This document shows, piece by piece, positions 44,698 to 57,200 of a stretch of 64,000 nucleotides of DNA; position 1 is the stretch's first letter; every line of letters begins with the position of its first letter. This stretch comes from Brachypterus glaber (taxonomy: Eukaryota; Arthropoda; Insecta; Coleoptera; Kateretidae). Under the pieces are notes generated by a model. It saw only the letters and a list, made by a program, of their open reading frames with translations. It was not told where the DNA came from and ran no database searches. The stretch is taken from positions 3,224,001-3,288,000 of the forward strand of contig OY294049.1 in assembly GCA_958510825.1 (NCBI GenBank). The letters are read 5' to 3'. Made by a program: the position numbers and the translations under genes.

Positions 44698-44927
44698 TAC
44701 GTCCCACATTCAACTCGGTCTTTCGCGCTGTTGCCAAATTGTGCAATTTAATTTATCTTTGGTTTTTGTTTGTTTTGGTGTTTTTTTTTTTGCTTTGGTT
44801 TTTGGTTGTTTCGGTGTTTTTTGCAAAAAAAAAACACCAAAACAACCAAAAACCAAAGATTTAATATATCTGCACAATTTGGCAACAGCGCGAAAGACCG
44901 GATTGAATTTGGGACGAAGACACTAGT
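44698..44927. repeat. Long hairpin with about 95-base arms
   Basis: GTCCCACATTCAACTCGGTC and TTTCGCGCTGTTGCCAAATT on the left pair with CGCGAAAGACCGGATTG and the remaining complement to 44927. Pairing continues through CTTTGGTTTTTG. The centre carries an additional partial copy of GGTTTTTGGTTGTTTCGGTG. The two short plus-strand frames here are products of the inverted repeat. Confidence 0.85.
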
Positions 44928-45290
44928 CTATTTTCCCACCGACTTTATATTCCTTTCACAGGTGTGCCCAGCGATGAAATCTATTTCCTAAATTATTTTA
45001 AATTATTGGTATACTGCCGACATCTATTAAAGTCTCTGCGACATAAGCATGCCACTCAGTCGGTAATAGATGGGAAGATAATATCCCAGTGGTCCACAAG
45101 AAACACTAACTTGCTAAAACATGCTCTACCTTCTTCCCCTAAAGGGTTGAAATGTAAGCGACTAACAAGGTCCAATTCTGGATTGAGTAAACGTTTTATT
45201 CATGAATTAATTATGGTTTTATTTCTTCGATTGGTTTTTATTTGTGTGCTTCCTTTTTATCAGAGATTCGAACGATGGAGCCTCTGGCGA

Positions 45291-46182
45291 GCCTCTAGCT
45301 ATTTCAGTTAATTACAATTTCCGTTTCGCCAGATTTATTCACTATAAAAAGATTTGTGCCTAACACAAGGGGGTAGGGGTTGGGGGAAACATCCCAAACC
45401 ACACTGATAAAATTGGTAAATTGAAAGAAAAATTGAATAATTGGTAATTTCTTCATACAAAAAAGGCTGAAAATTGAGCTGATGTTTTTTTTTGTTATTC
45501 ACTTTTCTGGGAAAAAGATTATTCTTCGATTGAAGGAAATTTAGCTTTACAAGTTGTTCTAATAAAATAGACATAGCGGTATCTTTGTAGCATTTCTTTG
45601 TAGCTTTTGCAATGGAAGATTCCGTAAACAATTTAGGTCGCTTTTTTGCGCACTAACTCGATCAGAGTCCTGTCAAAAAAAAAGACTACCAAGTACCATA
45701 GAAAGTCCAGATAAAGTGACTCTAATGAGACTCAGTAGTTGCCTCTAGCTGTTTTAGTTAATTACAATTTCTTTTTACCAGATTTATTCACTAATACTAG
45801 ATTTGTTCTCTAACACAAGTAGATCCATGAGGGGAAAGGGGTTGGGAGGAACACCCCCAACCACATTTATAAAGTTGGTAAATTGAAGGAAAAATTGAAT
45901 AATTGGTAATGTCTTCATTCAAAAATGGCTAAAAATTTTTGGTAATCACTTTTCTGGAAAATTCTTAGATTGAAGGAAATTTAGCTTTACAAGTTGTTCT
46001 AATAAAATAGGCACGTGTCTTTATAGCATTTCTTTGTAGCTGTTGCAATGGAAGATTCCATAAACAATTTAGGTCGCTTTTAGCGCACTAACTCAATCAG
46101 AGTCCAGTCCTAAAAAATTAAAAAAAAAACTACCAAGTACCAAATAAAGCCCAGGTGAAGTCTCTAATGACACTCAGTATTG
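45291..46182. repeat. Tandem direct duplication of a 450-base unit
   Basis: Unit 1 (45291-45740) and unit 2 (45741-46182) both begin GCCTCTAGCT. They share GTAAATTGAAAGAAAAATTG, GAAATTTAGCTTTACAAGTT, TTGCAATGGAAGATTCC and AACAATTTAGGTCGCTTTT in order. They differ by about 10 percent and small indels. The 98-codon minus-strand frame in unit 1 is not preserved intact in unit 2, so it is unlikely to be a gene. Confidence 0.88.
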
Positions 46183-46189
46183 GTGGCAT

Positions 46190-48200
46190 CACCGATTAAA
46201 GTTAAATATCTCTTGAGGTAAATTATAGCGTCATAAAGTGACTTTTCTCGGTTTCTTAATAATGGTGATTTTATTTATGTGATGAAATCAATTTAAATTA
46301 AAAAAAAAACATAGTGTAAATCATAAAATTATTATCTATTTGTTCAATCTCAACAATTAATCGATTAAGAATTTATTATTAAAAAAAAATGTAATCAGGT
46401 TCTTTAAGATCATAAAAATGTGCGTATGAGAAAATAAAGCTAAATTATCTGTTATGATTTATGAATGATTTCCACGAATATAATTTAAAAACACATTAAT
46501 GATTTAACATATTTTTTCAACATCCCGACTCTTAATTATCCCAGTCTGTGTCTATTTTTGGGCTTATAGGTATCCTCGCACGTTTTTAAATTTATATTTA
46601 TTATACTTATAGAATATACTGCATGTAGTATACACTGTATAGTGTACATAGTAAAAAAGTTGACCTCAAAGACTTTACTGCAAGTAATTCACCAGATTCA
46701 TCAATTTTGGAGTGTTACGCCCATGTTAATGGTATAGGAAAATAGCATTACAGGGGGTGGGGGTCCAAAATGATCAAAATTTGCGTTACGTAATACTTGA
46801 ACGTTGCCTAAGTGCGAAAACTAGAGAACAGTAGTCGATTAAGGTTTCAAGAGACTCCAGAAATCGAGAGTCTCTTGAATAAAATCAAGACTTCTTGACT
46901 CAGATAATTTTTTATACTATGGATATGTCTCGACACATGATACTTAGGTCCCCCAAACCTACAGAATGTTGAGAATTTTAAAAATCAAGACGTGTAACAC
47001 GTCGCTAGTCCTTCCACAAATTGTTGCTTAACTAGGTATTAAGTACTGGATAGTATGTATAAATCTCGCTGTATCTATTTTTTCGTGAGATAAGAAAGTT
47101 AAAGTTTTTTTACTGTGTATTTGTACTTACATTTATTTAATTATGGAAGCAGCACGTTTTCTTCGATATTTCAATTTTCTGGAAAGGATGTTTATATAAA
47201 GTCGCTCTTTTTTAATATTCGAGTAATGTCTTAGCAGCAGAAAATGAAATACTGCTGTCTAGTTTTAGAATGTGCGCGTGCCTATCTTATAATACACCCT
47301 TTTAGTAGCTCTAAAACCCCACGTCTTTAACCTGTCAACCGAGCACTGATATGGGGCACACTTTTACTAAAATACCCAATAGAAATAATATTCACTTTGC
47401 AAAGGCGTATTTGTTTTGGTTTTAAAACCATTTATTCTTTACATGATCGGAAAGGAAAGAACCACATGTTATGTCTTGAATGAAATGACCAAAAGAGTAT
47501 TTAATTTAATCTACAGAGTGTCTCTGCAAAAGGTATTAAAATACTGACATGGGTAGAAATAAGTATCTGTTAAGATACAAAGGATAGACATTATTTTGTA
47601 TTTTATTTTTATGATTAACGTTGAAGTTAAAAATCAACCACAGCTACTTTTAAAAATTTTCACCAAAATGGTCTGGCAACTGCAACGAACTAATAACTCT
47701 TCTTAGTTCGTTGGGCAACTGTGAATTTTTTTATGATTATGATTCTAGGGTATACAAAAATTGTACAACCAAATGTTTTTTTTTTGCAACATACATAATC
47801 TTACATATAAACTTAACATAATTTCCAAGGAGAAGGTATTTTCCTAAAGAAAATAGGTTTCTATATAGATTTTGAACTGCTGAATTCATATTTGTTATTA
47901 AACTTCGGTTTTCTTTTCTAGTTTTAACAGAATATTGAATTTTATTTTCAGAAAGTTCAAATTGGTTTACAGCCTTAACTTCAGTGAAAATACAAATAAT
48001 AAAGACTGACCCACAAAAAAAAAGAAAAAAAAAGAATATAAAAAGTATGATCTTTTAAATAAAAGCTTACTTTTTACGTTGTTTAAAAACTATGGCTCTA
48101 ATTGTTTATTTTTTTGTAAATGTGCCCAAAAATGTTTGATTACCTCTTCCATACCTCAACTTTAAATCTGCCATGAAAATCCTCCTTAATCAAAAAATAT
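46190..48200. other. Intron stretch with repeat fragments
   Basis: No gene supported. It includes the GCGTTACGTAATACTTGAAC word (46783-46802), the partner of the 30600 repeat (46830-46995) and a perfect AACGAACTAA...TTAGTTCGTT inverted pair near 47685-47713 that is related to the element at 48957. Confidence 0.35.
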
Positions 48201-48440
48201 TAGTTTTTCTTCTTACTTTTGTTTTATATTTCTAATATTGGATTTTAATTTAATTAAAAAAAAAAGTGAAAATCGCAAAGTAAAGTTTCGTGAGCAAAGA
48301 GTGGTCGATCGCGTGTCGATTTGCTGGGTAGATCGCAGGCGAAGCAGCAGGGCTTCAAATTGTTGCGAGTACTGCCCGTCAACTCGAACATAAACACTTT
48401 TGACAGCCAATGGCTTTACCTTGCAACTGCAGACCTCATT

Positions 48441-48480
48441 ATTATACTATTCACAGCGCGTAGCGCTAGAATAGTATTAT
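48441..48480. repeat. Short hairpin ATTATACTATTC...GAATAGTATTAT
   Basis: A near-perfect stem with an inner CAGCGCGTAGCGCTAG palindrome. It is followed about 100 bases later by the CTGTCCGACTGTCCGTCTGT repeat, suggesting both belong to one element. Confidence 0.65.
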
Positions 48481-48574
48481 ACGGTAGTTTCGAATTTCCT
48501 AAAATCGCCAAAAAACGTCCTAGACAAATATACAAAGATACAAATGTATTTCATGAAAAAATAAGAAACTCTGA

Positions 48575-48760
48575 AAATGTCTGTCCGACTGTCCGTCTGT
48601 CAGTTCGTCCGATGTCACGATTTTTGTGGACACGATAACTCCAGAACGAATTATTCGATCGACTCGAAATTTTCAGGAAAAATCAAGTTTTATGAGGGGA
48701 AGATCCCTATTGTTTTTCAAAGTAATCCCCCCAAAAACAAAAAAGTTGGGGGAGAGGTTA
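48575..48760. repeat. Interspersed repeat, reverse copy of the 17510-17880 family
   Basis: GTCCGACTGTCCGTCTGTCA, ACGATAACTCCAGAACGAA, TTCGATCGACTCGAAATTTT and TAATCCCCCCAAAAACAAAA read in the reverse order of the 17510-17880 copy. Non-coding. Confidence 0.65.
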
Positions 48761-48956
48761 AACTTAAAAAAAAAAACTATAATTTAAAAAAAAAATTCAT
48801 TTTTTTTTAATTTTTGTTTTATTTTTTCGTTTTTAGCAAACAGAAAAATAAAAAAAGAAAAGTCAGGAAACGTTGCCTAACCCATTTTTGCATTTGCCTA
48901 TTCAATTATAAAGTTTTTGTTTATAAAATGCAAAGAAAACTCGCTAAAATTACACA

Positions 48957-49778
48957 GCGCAACAAATCTGAAGATTTCTCTAACTGAGATTCCAAACGTA
49001 GGTTTTTACTAATTTTGGGTCGCTGAATCCAAATCCGAAGGCCGTTTTGTTGATATCATAAAAAAATTGAAATTCGGATTTGGATTCAGCTACAAAAAAT
49101 TAGTAAAAACCAACGAACTAATAACTCTTCTTTCTAGAATACGCATACCGTTAATATAAAGTATCGCCTACATCTCGGTTTGTTTGTAAACAAATAGAAG
49201 GTATATTCAGGCATGAACAATAACAATTACCAGTAACTTGTTGTCCCTGGAGAACAAAGATGTGCGAGTAAGACAGACGAATGTTTATGTTGCCGACGTT
49301 TTTGTCAGTTTTAACGAATGAAATGCCAATGGAGCTCTCTACAACTAGAATTTGTGCTACACTTTCCAGCCAACCAAATAAATACTGTATTTGTTTTTCA
49401 TACAACAAATACAGTATTTATTTGGTTGGCAGGAAAGTGTAGCAGTGAGCGGCACGAACAAACATAGCTAATTTGAATCTGTAGAATAAGATAATTCTAC
49501 TAAAATTTAGATGGCGCCAGTAATTTCTTTTTTAAAAATAATATAGTTACACTTTTCGCCCGGCCAAGTAAATATTGTATTTGTTCAACAAAGAACAAAT
49601 ACAGAATTTGTTTGGTTGGGTGGAAGTGGGAGTGTATGTATGTCTTCTATCCTTTTTGGGTAGAACTTTTGTCCCTGTCTAATCTAACGGGAGAAATCTC
49701 CATTCTAGAGAGAAGTTATTAGCTCGTTGGTAAAAACCTATGCTTGGAATCTCAGAGAAATCTTCAAATTTGTTGCGG
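48957..49778. mobile_element. Nested foldback: outer TIRs with three inner hairpins
   Basis: The outer ends GCAACAAATCTGAAGATTTC and GATTCCAAACGTAGGTTTTT pair with 49720-49778. Inside are three hairpins. The first (about 49010-49110) uses CGCTGAATCCAAATCCGAA arms. The second (49355-49444) has about 40-base arms with CCAACCAAATAAATACTGTA. The third is a diverged version of the second at 49548-49632. CCAACGAACTAATAACT near 49110 also pairs with 49708-49735. The ORFs over it are artefacts of the repeats. Confidence 0.8.
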
Positions 49779-49789
49779 AGTATACTAAA

Positions 49790-50570
49790 TAATCCGTAGC
49801 ATTTTATATATTTACGGATAAGCTGAGTTTTAGACCGTTTAACTTCGTGCAGTAACTGTTCAAACTTCAAATTATTAAACAACACAATCATTAAATCATT
49901 AAATACGATAAATGCCCAATTTACCAAATATCTCCTTTGAAATCAAATACTTGCAGTTTTTTAATTATAATTACCTATAGGTACAATTTGTAAAAATATA
50001 TTTTCTTACTTAAATTAAGAACTAACTGAAACTGATATACTTTCTAGACTTGTAACAATATATTTAAATCGATATATCTTGGAAATTAATAGTCCTACGA
50101 AAAAACTATTAAAACCGTGTTTGTTTACGAGGGGACTTTTGGGCCGCACTGTATGTAATAGAGCTCGACTTGAGAAATAAAGAAATTGGCAGAGAATTGA
50201 ATGAAATAAGAACAACCAATTCTCTAGTTCGTTAACCGATGATGATTATATTTTTAAAGATTATAATTATAGCTATTTTTAAGTTGTCAATCGTTAAGAT
50301 TTGGTGACAAAAATATTTATTAAAGCGATTTAAAAAATACCTTAATAGTGGCTAATTACGATTTATACATCGTTAAATAATTAATATCACATTAGTCTTT
50401 GTAATTAAATTGATATTAATTATAGGTAATAATCAATTAAAATAATAGAAATTAATAGCAAATTAATTAATCTTTCTATTTTAAATAAACTAAATTACTA
50501 TTATTATCTGGATAACTACTTATTGTTATATTATACAGGCCCACAAAAAAAATAAAAAATAGCAATTACT
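49790..50570. other. AT-rich intron, nothing recognised
   Basis: No gene or repeat could be supported. The minus-strand frames at 49679-49927 and 50015-50215 have no domain. Confidence 0.4.
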
Positions 50571-50575
50571 CTTTA

Positions 50576-50820
50576 AGGGGCTGTCCATATATTAAGTAAC
50601 GCGCCTAGCGGGGGAGGGGGTCACAGAAAATGTGACAGTTTGTGACAGGGGTGGGGGGAGGGTGTCTAGAAAAATATTACGTAACGGACGTTGATTTAAA
50701 CGAATTTTCAGAAATTGTAGAGATCTGTAATTCCGTTTGTCGACGTGAAAAAACACATGACACAGGGGGGGGGGTCAAAAATTTAGAAAAATTGCGTTAC
50801 GTAATATATGGCCAGCCCCT
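50576..50820. mobile_element. MITE with AGGGGCTGNCCATATATTA ends
   Basis: The left end AGGGGCTGTCCATATATTAA with GTAACGCG and the right end, its complement with two changes, bound 245 bases. Inside are purine-rich G runs and a GTCACAGAAAATGTGAC hairpin. The plus frame at 50642-50899 runs out of the element and is not a gene. Confidence 0.85.
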
Positions 50821-51033
50821 AGGGTTAACAACCAGACTATATTTTTCATATGTATTTTGGGGTGCCGAAAACGAATCTGACAGTGAAATGGCTTACTGAC
50901 CCCCATTTTTTTTTCAGAAAGCTGTAAATAAGAATATGGGACGAGCTAGCTTAAGATCGTCAAAGTTCTTTAGCACGTATACTATTCAATTTTGGAAGTT
51001 GTGACAGTTTTGATCAGAAAGTCGAGAACTATA

Positions 51034-51303
51034 ATGGGAGGGTTTGGCTTAGTTAGCTACCGCGTCTACATGAGAAGCCAACTAGCCAAGCTAGCGTGAG
51101 TTCGATTCTCACTGGCGCTGATTTACCTTTTTCAGTTAATTAATAATTGAAATTTGGCGAAGACGATAAGTGAAACGGACAATCCCTAGAAACTGGTTCG
51201 AAAGTCAGTATAAGCCAGTGGTTCCCTCTACTACTAGCCCACACAAGTCCTGAACTTAGGGGATGCTTACTTAAGTAGAATAGTACGAGGTTAAACAAAC
51301 ATG
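51034..51303 (+). mobile_element. tRNA-derived SINE, copy 3
   Basis: The head GGGTTTGGCTTAGTTAGCTA with B box GAGTTCGATTCTC is followed by the shared body (TTTTTCAGTTAATTAATAAT, GGTTCGAAAGTCAG). The shared tail is ACTACTAGCCCACACAAGTC, CTTAGGGGATGCTTAC and AGTACGAGGTTAAAC. It is somewhat diverged from copies 1 and 2 in the body. Confidence 0.9.
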
Positions 51304-51309
51304 TATTAT

Positions 51310-52690
51310 AAAGCCCGTTTGAGGTTATACCAGACGAAGAAAAAAAGATTAGATCAAGGCTGACGTGACGGTCCGTCCGATGCGCTGTATTTTATTAAAA
51401 AAAATAATCTTTGTTTTCTACGTTTTGTATAATTTTAAACGGGCTGTATATCCAGCCAAATCAGTCCGAAACCATATAACATTGCACAAAGACAAATCTG
51501 ACTGAAATATTTTTTTCATGAGAAGGGAAGGAGGTCATTTGGGGTTCATTGTAAAATTCTTTTTCAGCGCCTAAAAATGCGTAAAAAAATATAGACTGGT
51601 GAAAAGTAATTGACGTTTTTTTTGTGTTATTAATGCCGGAGAACAGCAACTATGGGCACCCGAAGTAAATATTGTGATACTCAGTATTAAACAAAAATTT
51701 TACTTTAAAATGGCGTCATACACTTTGAATTAAATACACTCCTAGCAGAGATATTTAGATTTAGAAATACAGCTAAAACAAATTCTGGCTGAATTAGAAA
51801 TATAAGACTCTGCTTTATGATACGCCACTGGTAATATCGTCTTGCAAAATAAATTCGCAATAAATAAAAGCAAGAACTTAAAATAACTTACTCATAATGT
51901 ATTACTATTATTTTAATAAATTTAATAGAGACACGATTCTTCTTAGTCACGACTAAGGCGATTTTTGCTTAAATTTTGAAAAAAAAAATAATTCTGCAAC
52001 ATTAATTCTACATAAAACATCTTATTTTAATGGTAAACAAAGTATGACGTATCAGAATAGCTCGAAATAGCTATTATAAAGCAAAACCTCAAGCAAAACC
52101 ACAGCCACAAAAAGCTGTGGCTGGAAGCAAAACTATTAAAAACCCCACTAATTGACATTTTTTATGGGTTTTATGAATTTATCTACATTTAATAATGTAC
52201 TACCTTTTTTAAAAATCAATTGCTACTCTTTAATATCTTGCTATTAAAGCAATTATGTATTAAACAACATAAATTTAGTTTTTCGGTAGCATATAGTTCT
52301 AAAATTATAGCAATCATCTCTAATAAGCTGTATCAAAATTTCCGACCCTCTATTATTAACCCATTATCAAATTATATGGGGTTATGCGCTACTGTTTTGA
52401 AAAACACACTGGCCTTTTTGTAAAAACAGTGATTCAGCAGAAAATATTCTAGACCCTCATAATTTAATCATGATATCAATTAGTTGCCTAGTTTACACTG
52501 TCAGATTTTATTTTAACTGTCACTTTTAATTAATCAATTTTATGATCTTTCTTTTGTTACACATGCCTACTCCATGATTTTTTTTAATAGCAGCATTCAA
52601 GTATTTAAACCTTTTAATTAAAACTTTATATTTTCATAATACATTAAAAGTGGAAAAAATGTGGACAATTGTAAATGGTTTTTGTAGCAA
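51310..52690. other. Intron stretch, nothing recognised
   Basis: No supported gene. AAACCACAGCCACAAAAAGC and GCTTTTTGTGGCTG-type words near 52095-52130 form a small local inverted repeat (ACAGCC..GGCTGT). Confidence 0.35.
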
Positions 52691-52701
52691 ATCTGCTACT
52701 A

Positions 52702-52929
52702 AGCTATTAATAAATTCAAAAAAAAGCTATGGTCCTAAGATGAATCCTTGGGGCACCCCATAAGTTTTCAAACCATATTCAAATCTTTTACCACTCTAAA
52801 AAGTAATAATACTACATTTACATAAAAAATATCACAATTAAAATAATTACAGTTCATTTCATACATAGTTTTATGTAGAATAACGTGATCCAGTACATCA
52901 AACGCCTTAGTAAAGTCTTTGTACATAAA
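52702..52929 (-). pseudogene. Non-LTR reverse transcriptase fragment (DFTKAFD and GVPQG blocks)
   Basis: The minus strand first reads FMYKDFTKAFDVLDHVILHK, the RT block that contains the first catalytic aspartate (D-x-x-K-A-F-D). After about 55 codons and one frame change it reads GVPQGFILGP, the next conserved block. A stop follows. The YADD block is missing. This is the best-preserved of five decayed RT traces, all on the minus strand. The order and spacing fit a jockey- or RTE-like LINE. Confidence 0.75.
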
Positions 52930-53460
52930 CAAATTACATTTACTAATTTTCTATCGTGAAAATAAAACAATTATAATGCGCCATTATTGAACCACGTTTG
53001 GTTTTAATGAAGGTTTTTGATCTAAGATAATTTTAAGATTTAGCGAAGTCAAATAATACAAAGCAACATTTTTTAAATTGGACACAGTTTCTTGCGAACC
53101 TTCAGCTCTAAAAATTTATATACAAAAAAAATAATAAACGGCTTTAGACAGAAGATAATATTACTTGTAATAAAATCCATATTTACGAATGTATTTCTTT
53201 TGTATTCTTATTTCATAAATTCTATTGTATCGGGAAATTATTTGAAATGTACCTGCAGGTATGACTTTAATATTAAAGATATTCTGTGAATAGTTTTAAG
53301 TAGTGTATCGGTAAACAGTTCTTTGAAATAGGGTAGTTTTTACCTTCATGAAGGTTGTATATAACATTTATTTTATTTCTTTTTCCCGATTTTTATTATT
53401 GAAATAAAACCGAAAAATATTTACCGTTATAAACGACAATATTTTAGTTAAAAAATATAT

Positions 53461-54137
53461 ACAGGGTTATTCAGAAATAAGTTAAATTAAGAGGTGATCC
53501 TACGTTAAAAAATATGAAAAAAAATCCTATAAAAGTTGGACCGGAAATGAGCCCTAAGGGAACTGCGGCCCTTCGAAGATGGACATATTGAATAGGGAAC
53601 AAAAAAAGCACAAATAAAATTTTAATGCTGCAGGGTGATTCTTCATTTAAAACTAAGCAAAAAAGTATTCTTCACCAAAACACCTAAATTTAATATTGAG
53701 GGAGTAATAGCCTTTCAGAAAGTAACATTTTTAGTGGCATTACTTCCTCTTAATTGCATTTTTTTGAAACCCGTTACAGTGTTACACTATATGACACTTT
53801 TTATGTATTTTTTTTATGTATTTTTAAAAAGTTTGGGGTAAAAATGTGTTAAGCCTCACATATTTTGTCTGTCTATGCACGCCTCTGGATAAATTCAAAA
53901 AAAAATAAATTAACATAAACTTATTGCCCTAATACCAGTATACATGCAAAAGCTCATCGGTCTAGCTTAAAGGGTACAAGAGTTATTAATTAAAAACCTT
54001 ATTTTTAATACAATTTTAAAGAGCCGTAGCTCCTTTAGGACTCATTTCCAGACCAACCTTTATAGGAACTTTTTTTCATATTTTTTAACGTAAAATAACC
54101 TCTTAAATTTCTCGAACTTATTTCTGAATAACCCTGT
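53461..54137. mobile_element. TIR element (ACAGGGTTATTCAGAAATAAG ends)
   Basis: Terminal inverted repeats of about 115 bases begin ACAGGGTTATTCAGAAATAA at both ends. They continue through TTAAGAGGT, TACGTTAAAAAATATGAAAA and GGAAATGAGCCCTAA. The 450-base interior is non-coding; a 68-codon plus frame here is not preserved in the related copy at 8842-10521. The element lies only about 50 bases from the 5' splice site of the 54189-54261 retn exon. Confidence 0.85.
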
Positions 54138-54188
54138 ATACCATAATCAGATTCTTTGTTTAAATTATAAAAATATATTGCGACTTAC

Positions 54189-54261
54189 CTCTTTTTTGCA
54201 TAAATGAAAACAGATCGTCTAAAAACTCCTTCCTCTTTGGATCATCATTTATTTCATATAG
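54189..54261 (-). CDS. retn: retained/dead ringer, exon encoding the start of the ARID domain
   Basis: On the minus strand TTGTTTTAG precedes CTATATGAAATAAATG and the exon ends AAAAAAGAG|GTAAGT. The 24 codons read LYEINDDPKRKEFLDDLFSF followed by MQKR, with one base left over. That base joins the exon at 16248-16431 to give KRGTPINRLP. This is the beginning of the ARID domain, helix 1, and is nearly invariant in ARID3/Dri proteins. It is the most upstream retn exon I could find. The preceding exon, which should end in a phase-0 codon, was not seen up to 64000. The 73-base exon is far below ORF length cut-offs. Confidence 0.96.
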
Positions 54262-54269
54262 CTAAAACA

Positions 54270-57200
54270 AAAAAATATATATTAGTAAAATTCTGTTTTT
54301 TATAAGTTTAATTAAAATTAATTAAAATGAAGTATTAAATTGTCTAATAATGGCGGTTATAGTTAACTCACGATTTTATTAAAAAAATCTCGTTGTTAAC
54401 AGTAAATTATGTGTATCGATTAATAAAATTTATAATAGCTGAAAGGAAAAATTTATCTTTACGATATAGTGTAATTAATAACGAGTTAAAAGTAAATTAA
54501 AGATTAAATTAAACCAAATAAATATTAGGTGATTAATTACTGAACTATGAAACGTAAATGCCTTTAAGATATTTTTATGTTACACTATAAGAAATGTTTC
54601 TTTTTATTTTTGGCTTTTATCATCTTAATTACTTATTGATTCATTACACTGTAAAATGGTGGTAATTACTATATTATAGTCCTGTCTTTTTAAGAATACG
54701 AATGGTAGGAATTATCACGGAGAAACTTAATATTATCTATCTTTTTTATTACTACGGCGTATCACGAAGCGAGCGCTAAAACGTTGGTTGAAGTAAAATA
54801 CACCGTACGTCTATAGGCAATTGCGCTCACTCTAAAGGAATTCAACAAGAATATCAGCGAACGGCGCGTCGTAACTTAAAATGTGTACAGTCAACATCTC
54901 ATAGGCGTCGTGTTTTGTTATTTCATTTATTTTTTCTGTGATTTACAAGTGATTTTATAAATATAAGTAGGCCACTGGTCGAATCTACACTCCAGCCGGT
55001 ATAGGGAACTACTCAATACGGACATAATTCGCATTCTTAAAATGTCACGACTTTATTTTAAAATTATCGTATGAAATTCGGCAAAATTTCTTTTAAAATT
55101 AAATTGCAGGAAACATTATTTACAGTGTATTTATTATAAATAATAAAGTAGTTATTACAAAAAAAATATAGGTTATAATGAATTAGAAGATAACGTAAGA
55201 GCATAGTGTAAATTAAATGGTTTTTACGTCAGTATCGTAAGTACCGTTTATCATAAAAAAACAGGGATAAGAAAAAAACACCCTGTATACTGAATGAGTT
55301 AAAAATAAAGGTATGGTTTAATTAAACCACAAAATTAATTAACTTTTTCTGGAATGGATATTAATTACTCATCATTTAACAGAATTCCTAATTATTTACA
55401 ACAGAACAAAATTAAAATAAACCAAGCCGTGAAGATGTTATGCTACCATTCCATATTTTTCAATCTTTTATTCCGTAAGGCAGGGCCTTTTTAACTGTGT
55501 AACTATTTATTATTTAATTTTTTTTTGAAGATTTTTTTTATAAGTATTCAAATTTTTAATCTTTTGGGCATAAATATTGAATATTTTACATGAAAATGAT
55601 AAATAATTAGTCTTAACATGATAATACCATGTATTAACTTTTTAGTTTTGCGCAAAATCTCCAAAATTAATTTTTTTTAAATACTGAAAATTTAATCAAT
55701 TTTTCAAAAAATAATATTAAAAAATAAATAGTTAAATGGTTAAAGGGTTAAATAGAGAATTTAAAGCTCTTTAAAATGACCTAAGGTGCCATTTAAAATA
55801 TTTTCCCCCACTGCCCTCCTGGCACCGCCTTAAAGAATACAAAATTTAAAAATACGGCAATATACATATTTAAAACTTTTTGTATATATATCTCATACCG
55901 TTCAAAAGTTATGGTGGGTGTGACATTTAAAAGAATGATTCTGTATACTATTCACAGGAATTAGTATATCGCATTTTCCTAATATTTTTCAAAAAAAAAT
56001 CAAAAAAAAAACTCTTTTTTGGCACAGGCGAAAATTTTTATGAATTCGAAGATTTATTATGAATCATAATAAATCTTCTTCATAATTTATGAGTATAGAC
56101 AATTTTTCAGCCCCCCCCCCCTGTAATGAGTCCAGGGGGACATGGCCCCAGGGCCCCCGGAGTCGGCGCCTATGGGCCCTTATGTAAGTTGCACTCTTCA
56201 TAATATTATGTCCTGCTTAGGCCCGCCCATGTGAAAATCGGACATCCGCATACTTTGTTTTTCTCACAACTTCTCTTCCTCACATGGAGATTTTATGTCC
56301 AGGCGTGAAAAGAACCATATGTTCGAGAATAATAACAAGAAGGCATTAAGATGTATAATGTTTTTATGATGAACAAGATGTTATAAAGATGTCCTTAATA
56401 TTTCCTTACAATGTATAAAATTATTTGAGCAATTCATTTTATGTTTATCAGAAATAAAATTTAATATCTTGTAATTATTGATATAAAAGTCTTAAAACCG
56501 TTAAATTATTACAAAATTCTGTAATTTAGTGTCGTTAACACGTCGTGTTAAAAGAAATGCTTACAATAAACATACATATAATTAGTACTATAGTAATAAA
56601 TGTAAAAGAAGTATAAACATAGTCAGTTATTAAATTAAGATAAAAAATGAACACGCCGTAGAATCAAAGTAAAAAATTGGATCAAGATATTAGTGGTTTG
56701 AAAATGACATTAAGTGATATTTTTATTGTCATTGTGCCATTTGATAATTTTTGACATTTTGGTTAAATTTTCATTTAACGTCTTAAAAATAATTACAAGA
56801 AAATGTTTTTAAAAGGTTAAAGTTTGATAAACATTTTAATAAAAGTTTTTTTTTAAATTCATTATGTGCTATTAAAATACAATGTTACATTACCTGAGCT
56901 AGTGATACTTAAAATAATATTTTTGGTATAAAATTATGGACCAGTATTATTCGAATTATTCGAAAAAATTTCTGTCACATTGTTTACTATGAAACTTTCA
57001 CTGAGCGCGACGTTATATTGCTTCATTTTGACAAAACATTTCTAAATTGCTGGTTTAGTTTCCTTTTTATTAGGACTTTTCTTCGTCTTCTTTTTTTTTG
57101 CCTTTTAATAATATTTGTATTTTTTTAATTTCAAAATTTTTATTTAATTGACAATAAATTTGAAGCACAAGATACCAAGAGTTTAAATGGCACTGTATAA

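Noticed and set aside
45335..45631. 98-codon minus-strand ORF in the tandem duplication
   Set aside because: The second copy of the same DNA does not keep the frame, which argues against coding constraint.
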